A DNA stretch of 39,545 bases from a virus: positions 1-39,545 of the IMG/VR virus record IMGVR_UViG_3300050821_006870. One strand, given 5' to 3'. A program made the translations under genes and the position numbers. Below the pieces are notes generated by a model that ran no database searches, was not told the origin of the DNA, and saw only the letters and a list, made by a program, of their open reading frames with translations. This document shows positions 30,281 to 37,440 of this stretch, piece after piece. Positions within the stretch are counted from its first letter, which is position 1; each line of letters begins with the position of its first letter.

Positions 30281-30505
30281 GTGGCGTTTCCACAAACACT
30301 GAACGAACTGGAAGCCAACAATTATCGCTTCAACGGCCACGGTCGCTGCAAGGGCTGCGGTGCGGCGATCGAGTGGTGGTACACGCCGGAAGGCGGGCGC
30401 ATGCCGCTCGACATCATGCTCGAAGCTACGACGCCAGTTACATCGCACTTCGCGACGTGCCCGAACGCTGCGGAGTTCCGCAAGAGGAAAGCAGGAGCAC
30501 GTTAA
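30281..30505 (+). CDS. Small zinc-ribbon phage protein (74 aa)
   Basis: GTG 30281 with AAGGAG at nine bases directly after the pentamer array. The sequence has GRCKGCGAAIEWWYTPEGGR (CX2C, then the W-x-TP-x-GK-like segment) and SHFATCP (H-x3-C), a CCHC zinc-ribbon of a kind common in phages. Role unknown. It ends 5 bp before the HNH gene. Confidence 0.85.
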   Translation: MAFPQTLNELEANNYRFNGHGRCKGCGAAIEWWYTPEGGRMPLDIMLEATTPVTSHFATCPNAAEFRKRKAGAR

Positions 30506-30510
30506 ACCCG

Positions 30511-31071
30511 ATGATTACCCTGCGCGATTTCAACGACGCCACATCCCGCAAGCGCAACGACATGGCGAAGCGGCTGAAGCCGAAGTACTGGCGCAGCGGC
30601 AAGCGTGCCGGGAAGCTGCGTCGCGCAGGGCAGTCACTCCCGTTCACGCTCGATGAGTTCCGCGCATGGGCTATGGAAAAGATCGGGTTCAATGCTGTCC
30701 GCTGCTACTACTGTCCGCGTGCGATCGACGTGCTGCACTTCGAGCCAGATCACTACGTGCCGCTGGAGCTTGGCGGCAGCCCTGGCATCGAGAATCTTGT
30801 CGCCGCGTGCGAAGACTGCAATCGGCTGAAAGGGTCGATGCTGCCGGCCGATTTTATCGAATTCAAAAAGTTCATTGAAGAGAAGATGTCGCATGTAAGT
30901 CACGACGACATCACCAAGCGTCTGCGGGCTGGCTCGATGGGCATCCGGCTGCGGTATCACCTGAAGGTGGGCGACGGCGCGAAGGCGCCAGCGCTGCCGA
31001 CGCCACAACCGCAGCACCAGTTGACGGGCGCGACCGCTGCGAAGCCGAGAGATTTGTTTGACGACTTTTGA
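30511..31071 (+). CDS. HNH endonuclease (186 aa)
   Basis: The HNH core spans about residues 63-110: Cys65/Cys68 (CYYC), HFEPDHYVPLELGG with Asp80-His81, ENLVAACEDCNRLKGS with Asn95, Cys100, Cys103 and Lys107. The N-terminus is very basic, as in phage nucleases that bind DNA. The C-terminus is Pro/Gln-rich. It could be a free-standing homing-like nuclease or a packaging/recombination enzyme. The start at ATG 30511 has no strong ribosome site, so coupling with the zinc-ribbon gene is plausible. Confidence 0.88.
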   Translation: MITLRDFNDATSRKRNDMAKRLKPKYWRSGKRAGKLRRAGQSLPFTLDEFRAWAMEKIGFNAVRCYYCPRAIDVLHFEPDHYVPLELGGSPGIENLVAACEDCNRLKGSMLPADFIEFKKFIEEKMSHVSHDDITKRLRAGSMGIRLRYHLKVGDGAKAPALPTPQPQHQLTGATAAKPRDLFDDF

Positions 31072-31103
31072 ATCACCACGCACGACGAAAGGAAGTGAAC
31101 CTA

Positions 31104-31817
31104 GTGAGACACGTTGACACCTTCTTTCGCGGTCATCGCCGCGAAACGCGAATCGAAGCCGCTTCGATTCTCTGCAACACCGCAGGCGAAAAGCGACTGA
31201 AACTCTCCATGCGCATTCCACTCGCGGGCGACCAGCTGGTCGGCATGCCCGCGTGGGTGAGCGAGCCGTTCAGCGCAATGGCCAAGCCCGACTTTGCCGG
31301 TAAGCATTGGGCAAGCGAGATGGAACTCGATCCCATGCTGCTGCACATCTTCGCGATGCCGCAGAGCGAAAAGGAAGTGATGACCTTCGACGCGGTGCGG
31401 CTGACCGGGTTCAAGATCGAGCACGACCACGACGATCCCGAGCATCCATCGCTGGCGCTGACCTTCACCGCATACGTGCCGCGCACCGGCAAGTTCCTGA
31501 AGTTCGCCGACGACAACTTCGGCTCGTCGCTCTTCATCCGGTTCGAAGCCGCGCAGGGCAGCCTGCTCGACGACAACCCGAACATCCAGCCGATCGACGC
31601 GCCGCGCAGCGCCAGCGCCACGCACACGCTTGTCGAGGACGAGGAAGAGGTCGTCGACGACGAAGGCAACGGCGGTGACGACGATGAAGGCGACGAGGAA
31701 GAACCGGAGACCAAGCCGGAAGAAGAAGCCGCCCAAGGTTCCCCCGAATCGGCAGCAGCGCCGATCCACGCAGCAGCGCGACGCGGACGCAAGGCCGACG
31801 CTGCTGTCATCCACTAG
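31104..31817 (+). CDS. Unknown protein with acidic tail (237 aa)
   Basis: GTG 31104 with AAAGGAA at nine bases; upstream in-frame starts at 31095 and 31068 exist. The first 160 residues form a mixed alpha/beta domain (ETRIEAASILCNTAGEKRLK, later FKIEHDHDDPEHPSLAL and GKFLKFADDNFG). From about residue 170 the chain is extremely acidic (EDEEEVVDDEG...DDDEGDEEEPE), ending in Ala/Arg. Acidic tails are typical of single-strand DNA-binding proteins, but no OB-fold motif is recognised. Function unknown. Confidence 0.78.
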   Translation: MRHVDTFFRGHRRETRIEAASILCNTAGEKRLKLSMRIPLAGDQLVGMPAWVSEPFSAMAKPDFAGKHWASEMELDPMLLHIFAMPQSEKEVMTFDAVRLTGFKIEHDHDDPEHPSLALTFTAYVPRTGKFLKFADDNFGSSLFIRFEAAQGSLLDDNPNIQPIDAPRSASATHTLVEDEEEVVDDEGNGGDDDEGDEEEPETKPEEEAAQGSPESAAAPIHAAARRGRKADAAVIH

Positions 31818-31876
31818 CATCCCCCGTTTCCCCAAATGAAGTATCTGCGGTAAAGGAGAGCAGCCAAAACACAATC

Positions 31877-32173
31877 ATGAAACTGACAGCTGAATACACA
31901 GTGGAATTCACAGCAGACGGCACCGAGGACACTCTCGAGTTCGATCTGACTGACGCACCGTTGAGCATCGACCTGAGCGGCACCGATCCGAGCGGACTGA
32001 GCGATGCCGACTTCCGCGTGAACCCAAACCAGAAGATTCCAGCCGTGCCGTTCATGAAGGAATGCACGCTGGACGGGACCAAGGTAACGGCGACCTTCGC
32101 GGGTCCGCTGCCCGGGACCGACTTCGAGAAGCAACCAGCCATTTACTCGCTATCGTTCCGGCTGGCCTTCTAA
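31877..32173 (+). CDS. Unknown beta-rich protein (98 aa)
   Basis: ATG 31877 after a moderate AAAGGAGAG site (about 16 bases away, long). Thr/Asp/Leu-rich, beta-sheet-like (LTAEYTVEFTADGTEDTLEF, then TKVTATFAGPLPG). No motif. Small soluble protein of unknown role. A stem-loop/repeat region follows it. Confidence 0.72.
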   Translation: MKLTAEYTVEFTADGTEDTLEFDLTDAPLSIDLSGTDPSGLSDADFRVNPNQKIPAVPFMKECTLDGTKVTATFAGPLPGTDFEKQPAIYSLSFRLAF

Positions 32174-32274
32174 CAGGGCCAAAACGACGCGCCACGTTGC
32201 CCTGTGAGCGGCTCGTGGGCGGGCGGTGGTAGATAGACGCCACCCAAAACGCCTGCGGGCCACAGGGCCAAACC
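32173..32274 (+). repeat. Repeated ACAGGGCCAAA and inverted GCCCTGT
   Basis: ACAGGGCCAAA occurs at 32173-32183 and again at 32262-32272. The complement GCCCTGT lies at 32199-32205 and can pair with either copy. A GGTGG/CCACC pair sits between. The region could fold as alternative hairpins in the plus-strand transcript between two genes. There is no T-run, so it is not a standard terminator. Confidence 0.5.
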
Positions 32275-32310
32275 GGGAGCCAAGAAACCGCGATGAAAAG
32301 GACATTCCCA

Positions 32311-32562
32311 ATGCGAACCGCGACGACGACGACGATGCCGCACAGCCCGCTGCCTTCCTTCAAGAGGCGTTATCTCAGTGTCAGTGATCTGGTTGAGCAG
32401 TACGGATTCACAGAGCGCGACCTGCGACGGATGCGACTAAAGAAGATCGGCCCACCGTTCCGCTATTTTCACGGCTCGCGGCAGAAGCCGATGTACGAGG
32501 TCGGAGCACTGGAGCGCTGGATTGAATCGAGGAATGGTGGCGGCGAAGTTTTCCGAAATTAA
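32311..32562 (+). CDS. AlpA/excisionase-like DNA-binding protein (83 aa)
   Basis: A winged-helix/MerR-like fold: RRYLSVSDLVEQYGFTERDL, then RRMRLKKIGPPFRYFHGSRQ, then MYEVGALERWIESR. This is the typical pattern of AlpA or Xis-type regulators (helix-turn-helix, then a beta wing with Y-x-x-xx-L-xx-W). Start ATG 32311 has AAGGA at eight bases; the earlier ATG 32293 adds six residues. No integrase is in the window, so an excision role cannot be confirmed; a transcription regulator is as likely. Confidence 0.75.
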   Translation: MRTATTTTMPHSPLPSFKRRYLSVSDLVEQYGFTERDLRRMRLKKIGPPFRYFHGSRQKPMYEVGALERWIESRNGGGEVFRN

Positions 32563-32582
32563 CCCGAAAGGATCACCGCACC

Positions 32583-34064
32583 ATGAAATCTAAATTCAAG
32601 TATCTCTTCCTCTTCGTGCTGCTAACCACCATCTGCATGGCGTTCGTTCTCTGGCTGATCTATCACCACGGGAAGCCAGCGGATATCACAGCGGACTTCG
32701 GCGATCGCACCAGCACCATCACCATTCCTCCCGACTTCTTCGGGACAGGCGGCGTGGGAAGCACGGTCTCTTCGCAGACAGGCATCGACAACATGACGAA
32801 TGTGCGCTTGCTCGGGAACAGAATCTGGATCAACGTCAACACCATTTTCCCGACCGGAGATGTGAACGCGCCGAGCTGGAGCGCATGGGATAACCAGCTG
32901 AAACGGGGCACGCAAAACGGCCTTGATCCGCTCATCACCGTTTGGGGCACACCGGCACCGACGCTGGGCGTGCAAGCCTGCTCCATGCCTACGGACGTGA
33001 ACAAGTGGGCAAAGCTGGCAGCCGCCGCCATCAAGCACACCGACGCGATTAAGCCCGGCCTATGGTACGAACTCTGGAACGAACCGGATACCGGATCGCT
33101 GTGCAACAGCACGAACTATCTGAACGACTACCTGCGGCTGTACGGAGCGCTCGGGCCGCTGTTCCGCGCCGCGTCCCCCACCGGCAAATTCGGAGGTCCA
33201 GCACTGGCAAGCTCGGCCAACACGACCAGCTGGATCGGGGCACTGACTACCAACGCCAGCACCGCTCCTTATGTCGAGTTCACGTCCCTGCACATCTACA
33301 TCACCGGCAGCTGGCTTCTCCCGAACATGACATGGCAGCAGGCTTACGACACCACCCAGAATCCCACCGCAGGGCTGGCCTATTACTACCGGCTGTTTGA
33401 ACAGACCACCCACAAAGGCACGCAGCCGAATGCCGCGACGACGCCGACCGTGATCAGCGAGTACAACACGAACTATGTTTACAGCCCGAATAACGTTCAA
33501 AACGATGCGATCTATGGGCCGCTTTGGAACACGGTGGCAGTCGCCGATTTTCTCAACAATGGACCGCAGGGATCGGTTCCACCGGCAAAGATCATTCACT
33601 TCATGAGCGGGGATAGCAAAGGCTACTTCTGTCTGGAGGGAGTGGCGAACGGCGATCTCAAGGCGTGCAAGCAGCCCACGGACGGGCAACCTTACAACGC
33701 CGTCTATGTGCCTTATCCAACGCTGCTGGCATACCAGTTATTCTGTGATCCAACCTACCTGAACATGGAGAACGGATTCAGCGTTGTGAACCCACCGGCA
33801 GCGCCGAATAGCCTGCTCACCACAGCTTTCTACACTGCGAAGGCGAACTCGGTCGTCATCATCAATCCCACGGCGACGGCTGTTAGCGGGCTGCGGGTGA
33901 AGCTATCGCATCTGGGTATCCATCCGACCTACGGAGACCAGAGCGTTCTCAGCAACGGCACCCTCGTGAAGAGTGATCTCAAAGTTTCATCCGGCAACAG
34001 CGTGACACTGACAACCGATGTGCCTGCGTATTCAACGGTGGCACTTACCGTGGGGCAGTCGTAG
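32583..34064 (+). CDS. Membrane-anchored glycoside hydrolase, clan GH-A/GH39-like (493 aa)
   Basis: The N-terminus has one hydrophobic segment (about residues 7-26, YLFLFVLLTTICMAFVLWLI) acting as signal-anchor; the enzyme should face outward. The catalytic barrel contains the acid/base Glu167 in WYELWNEPD and the nucleophile Glu293 in VISEYNTNY, 126 residues apart, as in clan A retaining enzymes. A C-terminal beta domain (about 410-493) follows, typical of GH39/GH51. The substrate is probably a plant or microbial polysaccharide; unproven. AAGGA site at ten bases. It lacks phage-structural context and ends in a terminator, as expected of a cargo gene (auxiliary metabolic gene). Confidence 0.9.
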   Translation: MKSKFKYLFLFVLLTTICMAFVLWLIYHHGKPADITADFGDRTSTITIPPDFFGTGGVGSTVSSQTGIDNMTNVRLLGNRIWINVNTIFPTGDVNAPSWSAWDNQLKRGTQNGLDPLITVWGTPAPTLGVQACSMPTDVNKWAKLAAAAIKHTDAIKPGLWYELWNEPDTGSLCNSTNYLNDYLRLYGALGPLFRAASPTGKFGGPALASSANTTSWIGALTTNASTAPYVEFTSLHIYITGSWLLPNMTWQQAYDTTQNPTAGLAYYYRLFEQTTHKGTQPNAATTPTVISEYNTNYVYSPNNVQNDAIYGPLWNTVAVADFLNNGPQGSVPPAKIIHFMSGDSKGYFCLEGVANGDLKACKQPTDGQPYNAVYVPYPTLLAYQLFCDPTYLNMENGFSVVNPPAAPNSLLTTAFYTAKANSVVIINPTATAVSGLRVKLSHLGIHPTYGDQSVLSNGTLVKSDLKVSSGNSVTLTTDVPAYSTVALTVGQS

Positions 34065-34121
34065 TCTTGAATCACCAGACGAAGCGTAATCGCGGAAATC
34101 TGGCAGACTTGAAATTCGATT

Positions 34122-34160
34122 CCCCGAGGACGATGTTGAGTCACACCTCGGGGGATTTTT
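34122..34160 (+). terminator. Rho-independent terminator after glycoside hydrolase gene
   Basis: CCCCGAGG (34122-34129) pairs with CCTCGGGG (34146-34153) around a 16-base loop, followed by GGATTTTTG. It lies about 60 bp after the glycoside hydrolase stop and separates it from the convergent minus-strand genes. The end of the small frameshifted gene lies in the stem. Confidence 0.88.
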
Positions 34161-34259
34161 GTTGGGGATCCAACCACGCGTAAGCTGCGAAAACGAGACC
34201 AGCGAGCTGATCAGGATCATCAGCGGACGGACGTCGAAGCCTTTGTCCGCGTTTTTCAT
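34141..34259 (-). pseudogene. Small single-helix membrane protein broken by a likely one-base deletion
   Basis: From ATG 34259 (ATGA overlap with the previous gene) the frame reads MKNADKGFDVRPLMILISSL, then VSFSQLTRGW. If one T is added to the TTTT run (plus 34190-34193), the -1 frame reads VSFFAAYAWLDPQQKSPEV and stops at 34141. This gives a compact 39-aa protein with a membrane helix, more natural than the 75-aa product that runs through the terminator to 34032. Sequencing error, real decay or a frameshift are all possible. Confidence 0.45.
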
Positions 34260-34468
34260 GGACGCTTTTCCAGACCGTGCTCGATGCGAAAACAGCGCTG
34301 CCTGAGCGAGATCAGAACTTTTGTCAGGAATACATCGGCGATCATCGCAGTACGCATTTCGGTTTCAGCGACATCTTCCGCATCTGCAAGCAGGATGCGG
34401 TCAGCCGCCTTCACAGCGTTCGTGAGAGCCTCCTGCCTGCGTACTTCTCTGTCTACGTCGTTCGCCAT
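34256..34468 (-). CDS. Unknown protein (70 aa)
   Basis: ATG 34468 with GGAG at nine bases. Charged, helical (REVRRQEALTNAVKAADRIL, then ETEMRTAMIADVFLTKVLIS). No motif. It overlaps the next gene by ATGA and lies over the end of the 110-aa gene. Confidence 0.68.
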   Translation of the reverse strand: MANDVDREVRRQEALTNAVKAADRILLADAEDVAETEMRTAMIADVFLTKVLISLRQRCFRIEHGLEKRP

Positions 34469-34733
34469 CGTCGTCGTCTCCTTGGTTGATCGCTTCCAGT
34501 TCGTACTTATCAGGAATAAACACGCCGAAGTATGCACCGCGCTTCTCGTCATAGAGCAGCGGCAGCATGTTGAACACGAAGCCCTTGCTTGCTCTGACGC
34601 CGCCATCGAGAGCGAGCGCAAGCGAGTCCGCGTTGGATGACGCGAGCATCACGCATGCTCCGGTCCATTCATCGTCACCAGCGCGGCGCACGCGCACCGG
34701 CATCTTCTCTTTCGTTATTGCGATTCGTGCCAT
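34401..34733 (-). CDS. Unknown protein (110 aa)
   Basis: Start ATG 34733. The N-terminus looks like a small beta domain (ARIAITKEKMPVRVRRAGDD, then WTGACVMLASSNADSL), the middle has FVFNMLPLLYDEKRGAYFGV, and the last 30 residues are Asp/Arg/Gly-rich and overlap the next gene (68 bp). That tail may be nonessential. No domain recognised. Confidence 0.7.
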   Translation of the reverse strand: MARIAITKEKMPVRVRRAGDDEWTGACVMLASSNADSLALALDGGVRASKGFVFNMLPLLYDEKRGAYFGVFIPDKYELEAINQGDDDDGERRRQRSTQAGGSHERCEGG

Positions 34734-35131
34734 CGAAACCTCTCTGGGATTTTGTACTTCTCGAAATTGGGCATCGCGCCGAAGATCTGATTGACTACGT
34801 GAACCGACTGCCACAGACCTTTGGGTCCAGCCATTTTTCCAGCCGAGCCGCATCCCCATCCACACAGCAACAGAAACCGCTCATATTCATTCTGCGTCAG
34901 CGTCAGATCGATAATCATGAATGCCGGGAAAGGACCGGTCGCAGGCTCCATTTGCCCGAAGACGCGTCGCGCAGTATCGGTGAACGACGTGTGCATTTCC
35001 TTATCGGTCTGGTGGGTATCGAGCAGTGCGTAAAAGCAGAGCAGCAACAGCGTAACGTATTCCGCCTTGGTCAACGTGGTGTGGATATGCACAGCGTCGT
35101 TCGTGTTAGGCTGACCGCTCTTCGATGTCAT
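34715..35131 (-). CDS. Unknown protein with an internal repeat (138 aa)
   Basis: Two similar helices appear: LTKAEYVTLLLLCFYAL (about 20-36) and LTQNEYERFLLLCGWGC (about 78-94), both with LT-xx-EY-xxx-LLLC. That suggests an internal duplication. No known family. The start at ATG 35131 overlaps the upstream stop (ATGA). Confidence 0.75.
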   Translation of the reverse strand: MTSKSGQPNTNDAVHIHTTLTKAEYVTLLLLCFYALLDTHQTDKEMHTSFTDTARRVFGQMEPATGPFPAFMIIDLTLTQNEYERFLLLCGWGCGSAGKMAGPKGLWQSVHVVNQIFGAMPNFEKYKIPERFRWHESQ

Positions 35132-35436
35132 CCCGCTGGTCCCTCGTCGTCGCCGCGCTCGACTTTCTCCTGATCGATCTTTGCGCGATAGTCGCGGAAG
35201 TACTGCATCAGAGCAGCTGCCGCGTCATCATCGAAATTGCCGGTCTCCGACATGAAAGCCAGCAGCATGGCGTCGACCTCGGTGCGGGCGCACATCTGCA
35301 GAATGTCCCATGCGACGCTGCGCGCTTCCCCCATCGATAGCTGTGCGATCATGCGTTCGTCGTTTGAAAGTTGGATGTACGGCTTCTTGTCACGATTAGA
35401 CACGATCCCGTTTACCCAAAAGTTAGGCACGCCCAT
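35128..35436 (-). CDS. Unknown protein (102 aa)
   Basis: Begins MGVPNFWVNGIVSNRDKKPY, then IQLSNDERMIAQLSMGEARS, a mixed beta-then-helix organisation. The C-terminus is Asp/Glu/Lys-rich and helical. No recognised motif. Overlaps both neighbours by short junctions (4 and 14 bp). Confidence 0.72.
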   Translation of the reverse strand: MGVPNFWVNGIVSNRDKKPYIQLSNDERMIAQLSMGEARSVAWDILQMCARTEVDAMLLAFMSETGNFDDDAAAALMQYFRDYRAKIDQEKVERGDDEGPAG

Positions 35437-35686
35437 GCTCCGTTTCCCGCACCACTTCAGTGAATGTCAGCTTGACCAGATAAATCCGCTGGCCATAGGT
35501 GTCTGCCTGCGCCTCGGCCTGCTGCCAGAATTTCTCCAGCTTGTGCTGCTCGGTCGACACCATCGGAATGAGTCCCGCTGGCACCAGACCTTGCTTGAGA
35601 CCGAAGGTGCCGGAACCGTACTCGTCCCGGCCCACCCATGCGTACACTTCAAAAGCCTGAATCTCTTTCGGTGCTTCCGCCGCCAT
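35423..35686 (-). CDS. Unknown protein (87 aa)
   Basis: ATG 35686 with GGAG about ten bases before it. Mixed alpha/beta: IQAFEVYAWVGRDEYGSGTF, then LIPMVSTEQHKLEKFWQQAE, then RIYLVKLTFTE. It overlaps the zinc-binding gene upstream by 38 bp. No domain recognised. Confidence 0.7.
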   Translation of the reverse strand: MAAEAPKEIQAFEVYAWVGRDEYGSGTFGLKQGLVPAGLIPMVSTEQHKLEKFWQQAEAQADTYGQRIYLVKLTFTEVVRETEHGRA

Positions 35687-36029
35687 CTGTTGTTCTCTCC
35701 TGTTGTTCCCAAAGTTCTACTGCGAGCCGCGCTGCTTGCCGTTTGGTGAGTTCCGGTGGATCTGTCTCGTCCGCGTCCGGCACAAAGCAGGAGCACCGCT
35801 TCTGGACGTGCGCCACGCTGCCGATCAGCGATCGCAGGTGACATTCGCGGTGCTCAATCAGGTAGGTGCCGTCGCCGATCTCAAACGCATGCGGCATGCC
35901 GATGCTGCGAATGGCGAAGCCGGTATCGTCCTCGCTAATCGGTTCGCGGCAGTGGAAGCACAACTCGCCGACCGGAGCGCGCAGGTATTCGTAGTCAGGA
36001 TGACGCTCGGGACCGAAGCTGTAGTTCAT
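35649..36029 (-). CDS. Putative zinc-binding protein (126 aa)
   Basis: ELCFHCREPISEDDTGFAIR is a CX2C zinc half-site; EHRECH and the later CSC may complete it. The C-terminal part (ELTKRQAARLAVELWEQQ) is helical and followed by a Gly/Ser tail. The role is unknown; a metal-binding regulator or host-interaction protein is possible. ATGA overlap with the upstream gene. Confidence 0.73.
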   Translation of the reverse strand: MNYSFGPERHPDYEYLRAPVGELCFHCREPISEDDTGFAIRSIGMPHAFEIGDGTYLIEHRECHLRSLIGSVAHVQKRCSCFVPDADETDPPELTKRQAARLAVELWEQQERTTDGGGSTERDSGF

Positions 36030-36268
36030 GCGATCCCCGCTTTTACGTCTTCGTTGAAGCGGCGCATCTCTTCTCGCAACCGGTGCATCATTTCGATATC
36101 GTGCTCGGTGACTTCATCGCCACCATCAAGTCGCTGCATCAACAGACCGTAAAGTGCTGCTGCGCCCGCGTAAAAGGTGCGCCGTAGGTCGATGTATTGC
36201 TGCTCCGAAATATCCCTGAAGCATGCCGAAGAAAAAGACTTCCATTCATGGTCGATGGTTTCGTTCAT
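36026..36268 (-). CDS. Unknown helical protein (80 aa)
   Basis: Nearly all helix (FRDISEQQYIDLRRTFYAGA, then EVTEHDIEMMHRLREEMRRF). I recall similar small phage proteins with the QxxDLRRxFYAGAxALxxLL pattern, but no function is assigned. Overlaps the neighbours by ATGA. Confidence 0.78.
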   Translation of the reverse strand: MNETIDHEWKSFSSACFRDISEQQYIDLRRTFYAGAAALYGLLMQRLDGGDEVTEHDIEMMHRLREEMRRFNEDVKAGIA

Positions 36269-36477
36269 ATCAGCACCGTCATCTTCACAAGTTTCCCTTC
36301 GATCACGTCGCGGTAGTTTCCAGAAGCGTCGCGCATCAGCGGCATCGAATTGTTAAAGCATCCCAACGTGCCGTCGAACATGACCACCACCATTCCGTCG
36401 GTCCCGATAGCCAGCGTGACCATTCCGCGGATCTTCGCGCCCGCCCGTTCGATGGTGACAAAGTCGCCACGCTTCAT
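36265..36477 (-). CDS. Small beta-barrel-like protein (70 aa)
   Basis: Start ATG 36477 overlapping the upstream stop (ATGA); ATG 36486 is also possible. Beta-rich with KRGDFVTIERAGAKIRGMVT, then VVVMFDGTLGCFNNSMPLM, resembling SH3-like small domains. No named family. Confidence 0.73.
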   Translation of the reverse strand: MKRGDFVTIERAGAKIRGMVTLAIGTDGMVVVMFDGTLGCFNNSMPLMRDASGNYRDVIEGKLVKMTVLI

Positions 36478-36713
36478 ACCAGCCATCCACAGGCTTTCAA
36501 GGCTTCGCACTCGGGACACAAGTCTGGGCGCGTGAGCCAATCTTCCGGCACCGCGATATCCGCGCCGCAAGCGACGCAGTCGTAGTGCATCGGCGACCCG
36601 GCAACCAGACTCGCGTTATCGATGCGGATGCGCTTCTCGTTGGCGAACCGTCGCCGCTTCAGTGCTTCGAGCGCATACGGTTTACCCTTTGTCGTTGTCG
36701 CGGTGATCGTCAT
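36474..36713 (-). CDS. Zinc-ribbon protein (79 aa)
   Basis: C-terminal zinc ribbon CVACGADIAVPEDW...LCPECEAL (two CX2C pairs). The N-terminus is basic (LEALKRRRFANEKRIRID). It could bind DNA or a host polymerase subunit. Overlaps both neighbours by ATGA. Confidence 0.78.
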   Translation of the reverse strand: MTITATTTKGKPYALEALKRRRFANEKRIRIDNASLVAGSPMHYDCVACGADIAVPEDWLTRPDLCPECEALKACGWLV

Positions 36714-36886
36714 TCGGCTTTGTCTCCAATGAAAAACGCGTGGCAGTTCCCGCAGTAGTTATTCGCCACATCGTGTGGGTTATGGCTCGTCATCCCACAC
36801 TTGGGGCAAGTGAAGCTCGGCGTTGCATGCGAATCTTTGAACAGCCCGCCGATCCACAGAAGCAGCCGCATCAGGAGCGTGAACAT
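36710..36886 (-). CDS. Membrane-anchored zinc-ribbon protein (58 aa)
   Basis: A very strong GAGGAGG ribosome site lies before ATG 36886. The first 16 residues (MFTLLMRLLLWIGGLF) form a hydrophobic helix. The rest is a zinc ribbon, FTCPKCGMTS...YCGNCHAFF (two CX2C pairs). The combination of membrane helix and zinc ribbon is uncommon. Role unknown. Confidence 0.75.
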   Translation of the reverse strand: MFTLLMRLLLWIGGLFKDSHATPSFTCPKCGMTSHNPHDVANNYCGNCHAFFIGDKAE

Positions 36887-37440
36887 TTTCCCTCCTCGAT
36901 AGTGATCGTCACCCGCGCATTCTCTTCTTCCGTCAGGTGGGCGCGGATCGCCGCTACTGACGCGTCTCGTCCTTCGTCGCTGGTCAGCGTGATCTCCAGC
37001 ATTTCGCAGTCGGGATTGTTCTTCAGCATGCCGCGCACCTCGCGCGCCACCAGTTCGGACGTGAATTCCTCCTGCTGCTGGAATATCAGGCACTCCATGC
37101 TTTCGTGCATGTTGAGCGCATAGACGCGGAACGGCAGCTGGTCGCGCAGGCAGCGCCGCGCCCGGTGGTTGCCGTCGATCAATGCGAAGCCGCCGAAGCG
37201 CTGCGCCATGATCCCGGGTCGCGTCGGATCAACGTGGTCGATGTGCTCCGGCGTGTGCTCTTCATTGACCTGCAGCATCATCTCCATCAGCGCGGGCGCG
37301 ACCTCGTGCGCGACGTGCTTGCCGTCAGCAACGATCCGCCGTGCATGCTCGACGTCGAAGACGTATAGGCCAAGCTCGCCGTTCACCATATACACCTGCG
37401 CCTGCCCGGTGGTCGTCAATACGCATCGTGGACACGTCAT
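36871..37440 (-). CDS. ParB/sulfiredoxin-like protein (189 aa)
   Basis: The start at ATG 37440 overlaps the upstream stop (ATGA). A zinc-binding CX2C sits at the N-terminus (MTCPRC). In the middle, FALIDGNHRARRCLRDQLPF is the ParB/Srx signature (DGNHR). The C-terminal 70 residues are acidic and helical. It is the third ParB-fold protein in the window. Related proteins can be nucleases or DNA-binding; function here is unknown. Confidence 0.8.
   Translation of the reverse strand: MTCPRCVLTTTGQAQVYMVNGELGLYVFDVEHARRIVADGKHVAHEVAPALMEMMLQVNEEHTPEHIDHVDPTRPGIMAQRFGGFALIDGNHRARRCLRDQLPFRVYALNMHESMECLIFQQQEEFTSELVAREVRGMLKNNPDCEMLEITLTSDEGRDASVAAIRAHLTEEENARVTITIEEGKCSRS

Noticed and set aside
29355-30302. 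Open frames across the pentamer array (Arg/Gly/Ala/Trp-rich products)
   Set aside because: A 5-nt repeat read in any frame yields long open frames of biased composition; there are no ribosome sites or conserved motifs and the products change with the array phase.
32311-32562. Integration module
   Set aside because: Only an AlpA/Xis-like regulator is present; no integrase, attachment repeats or tRNA gene is visible in the window.
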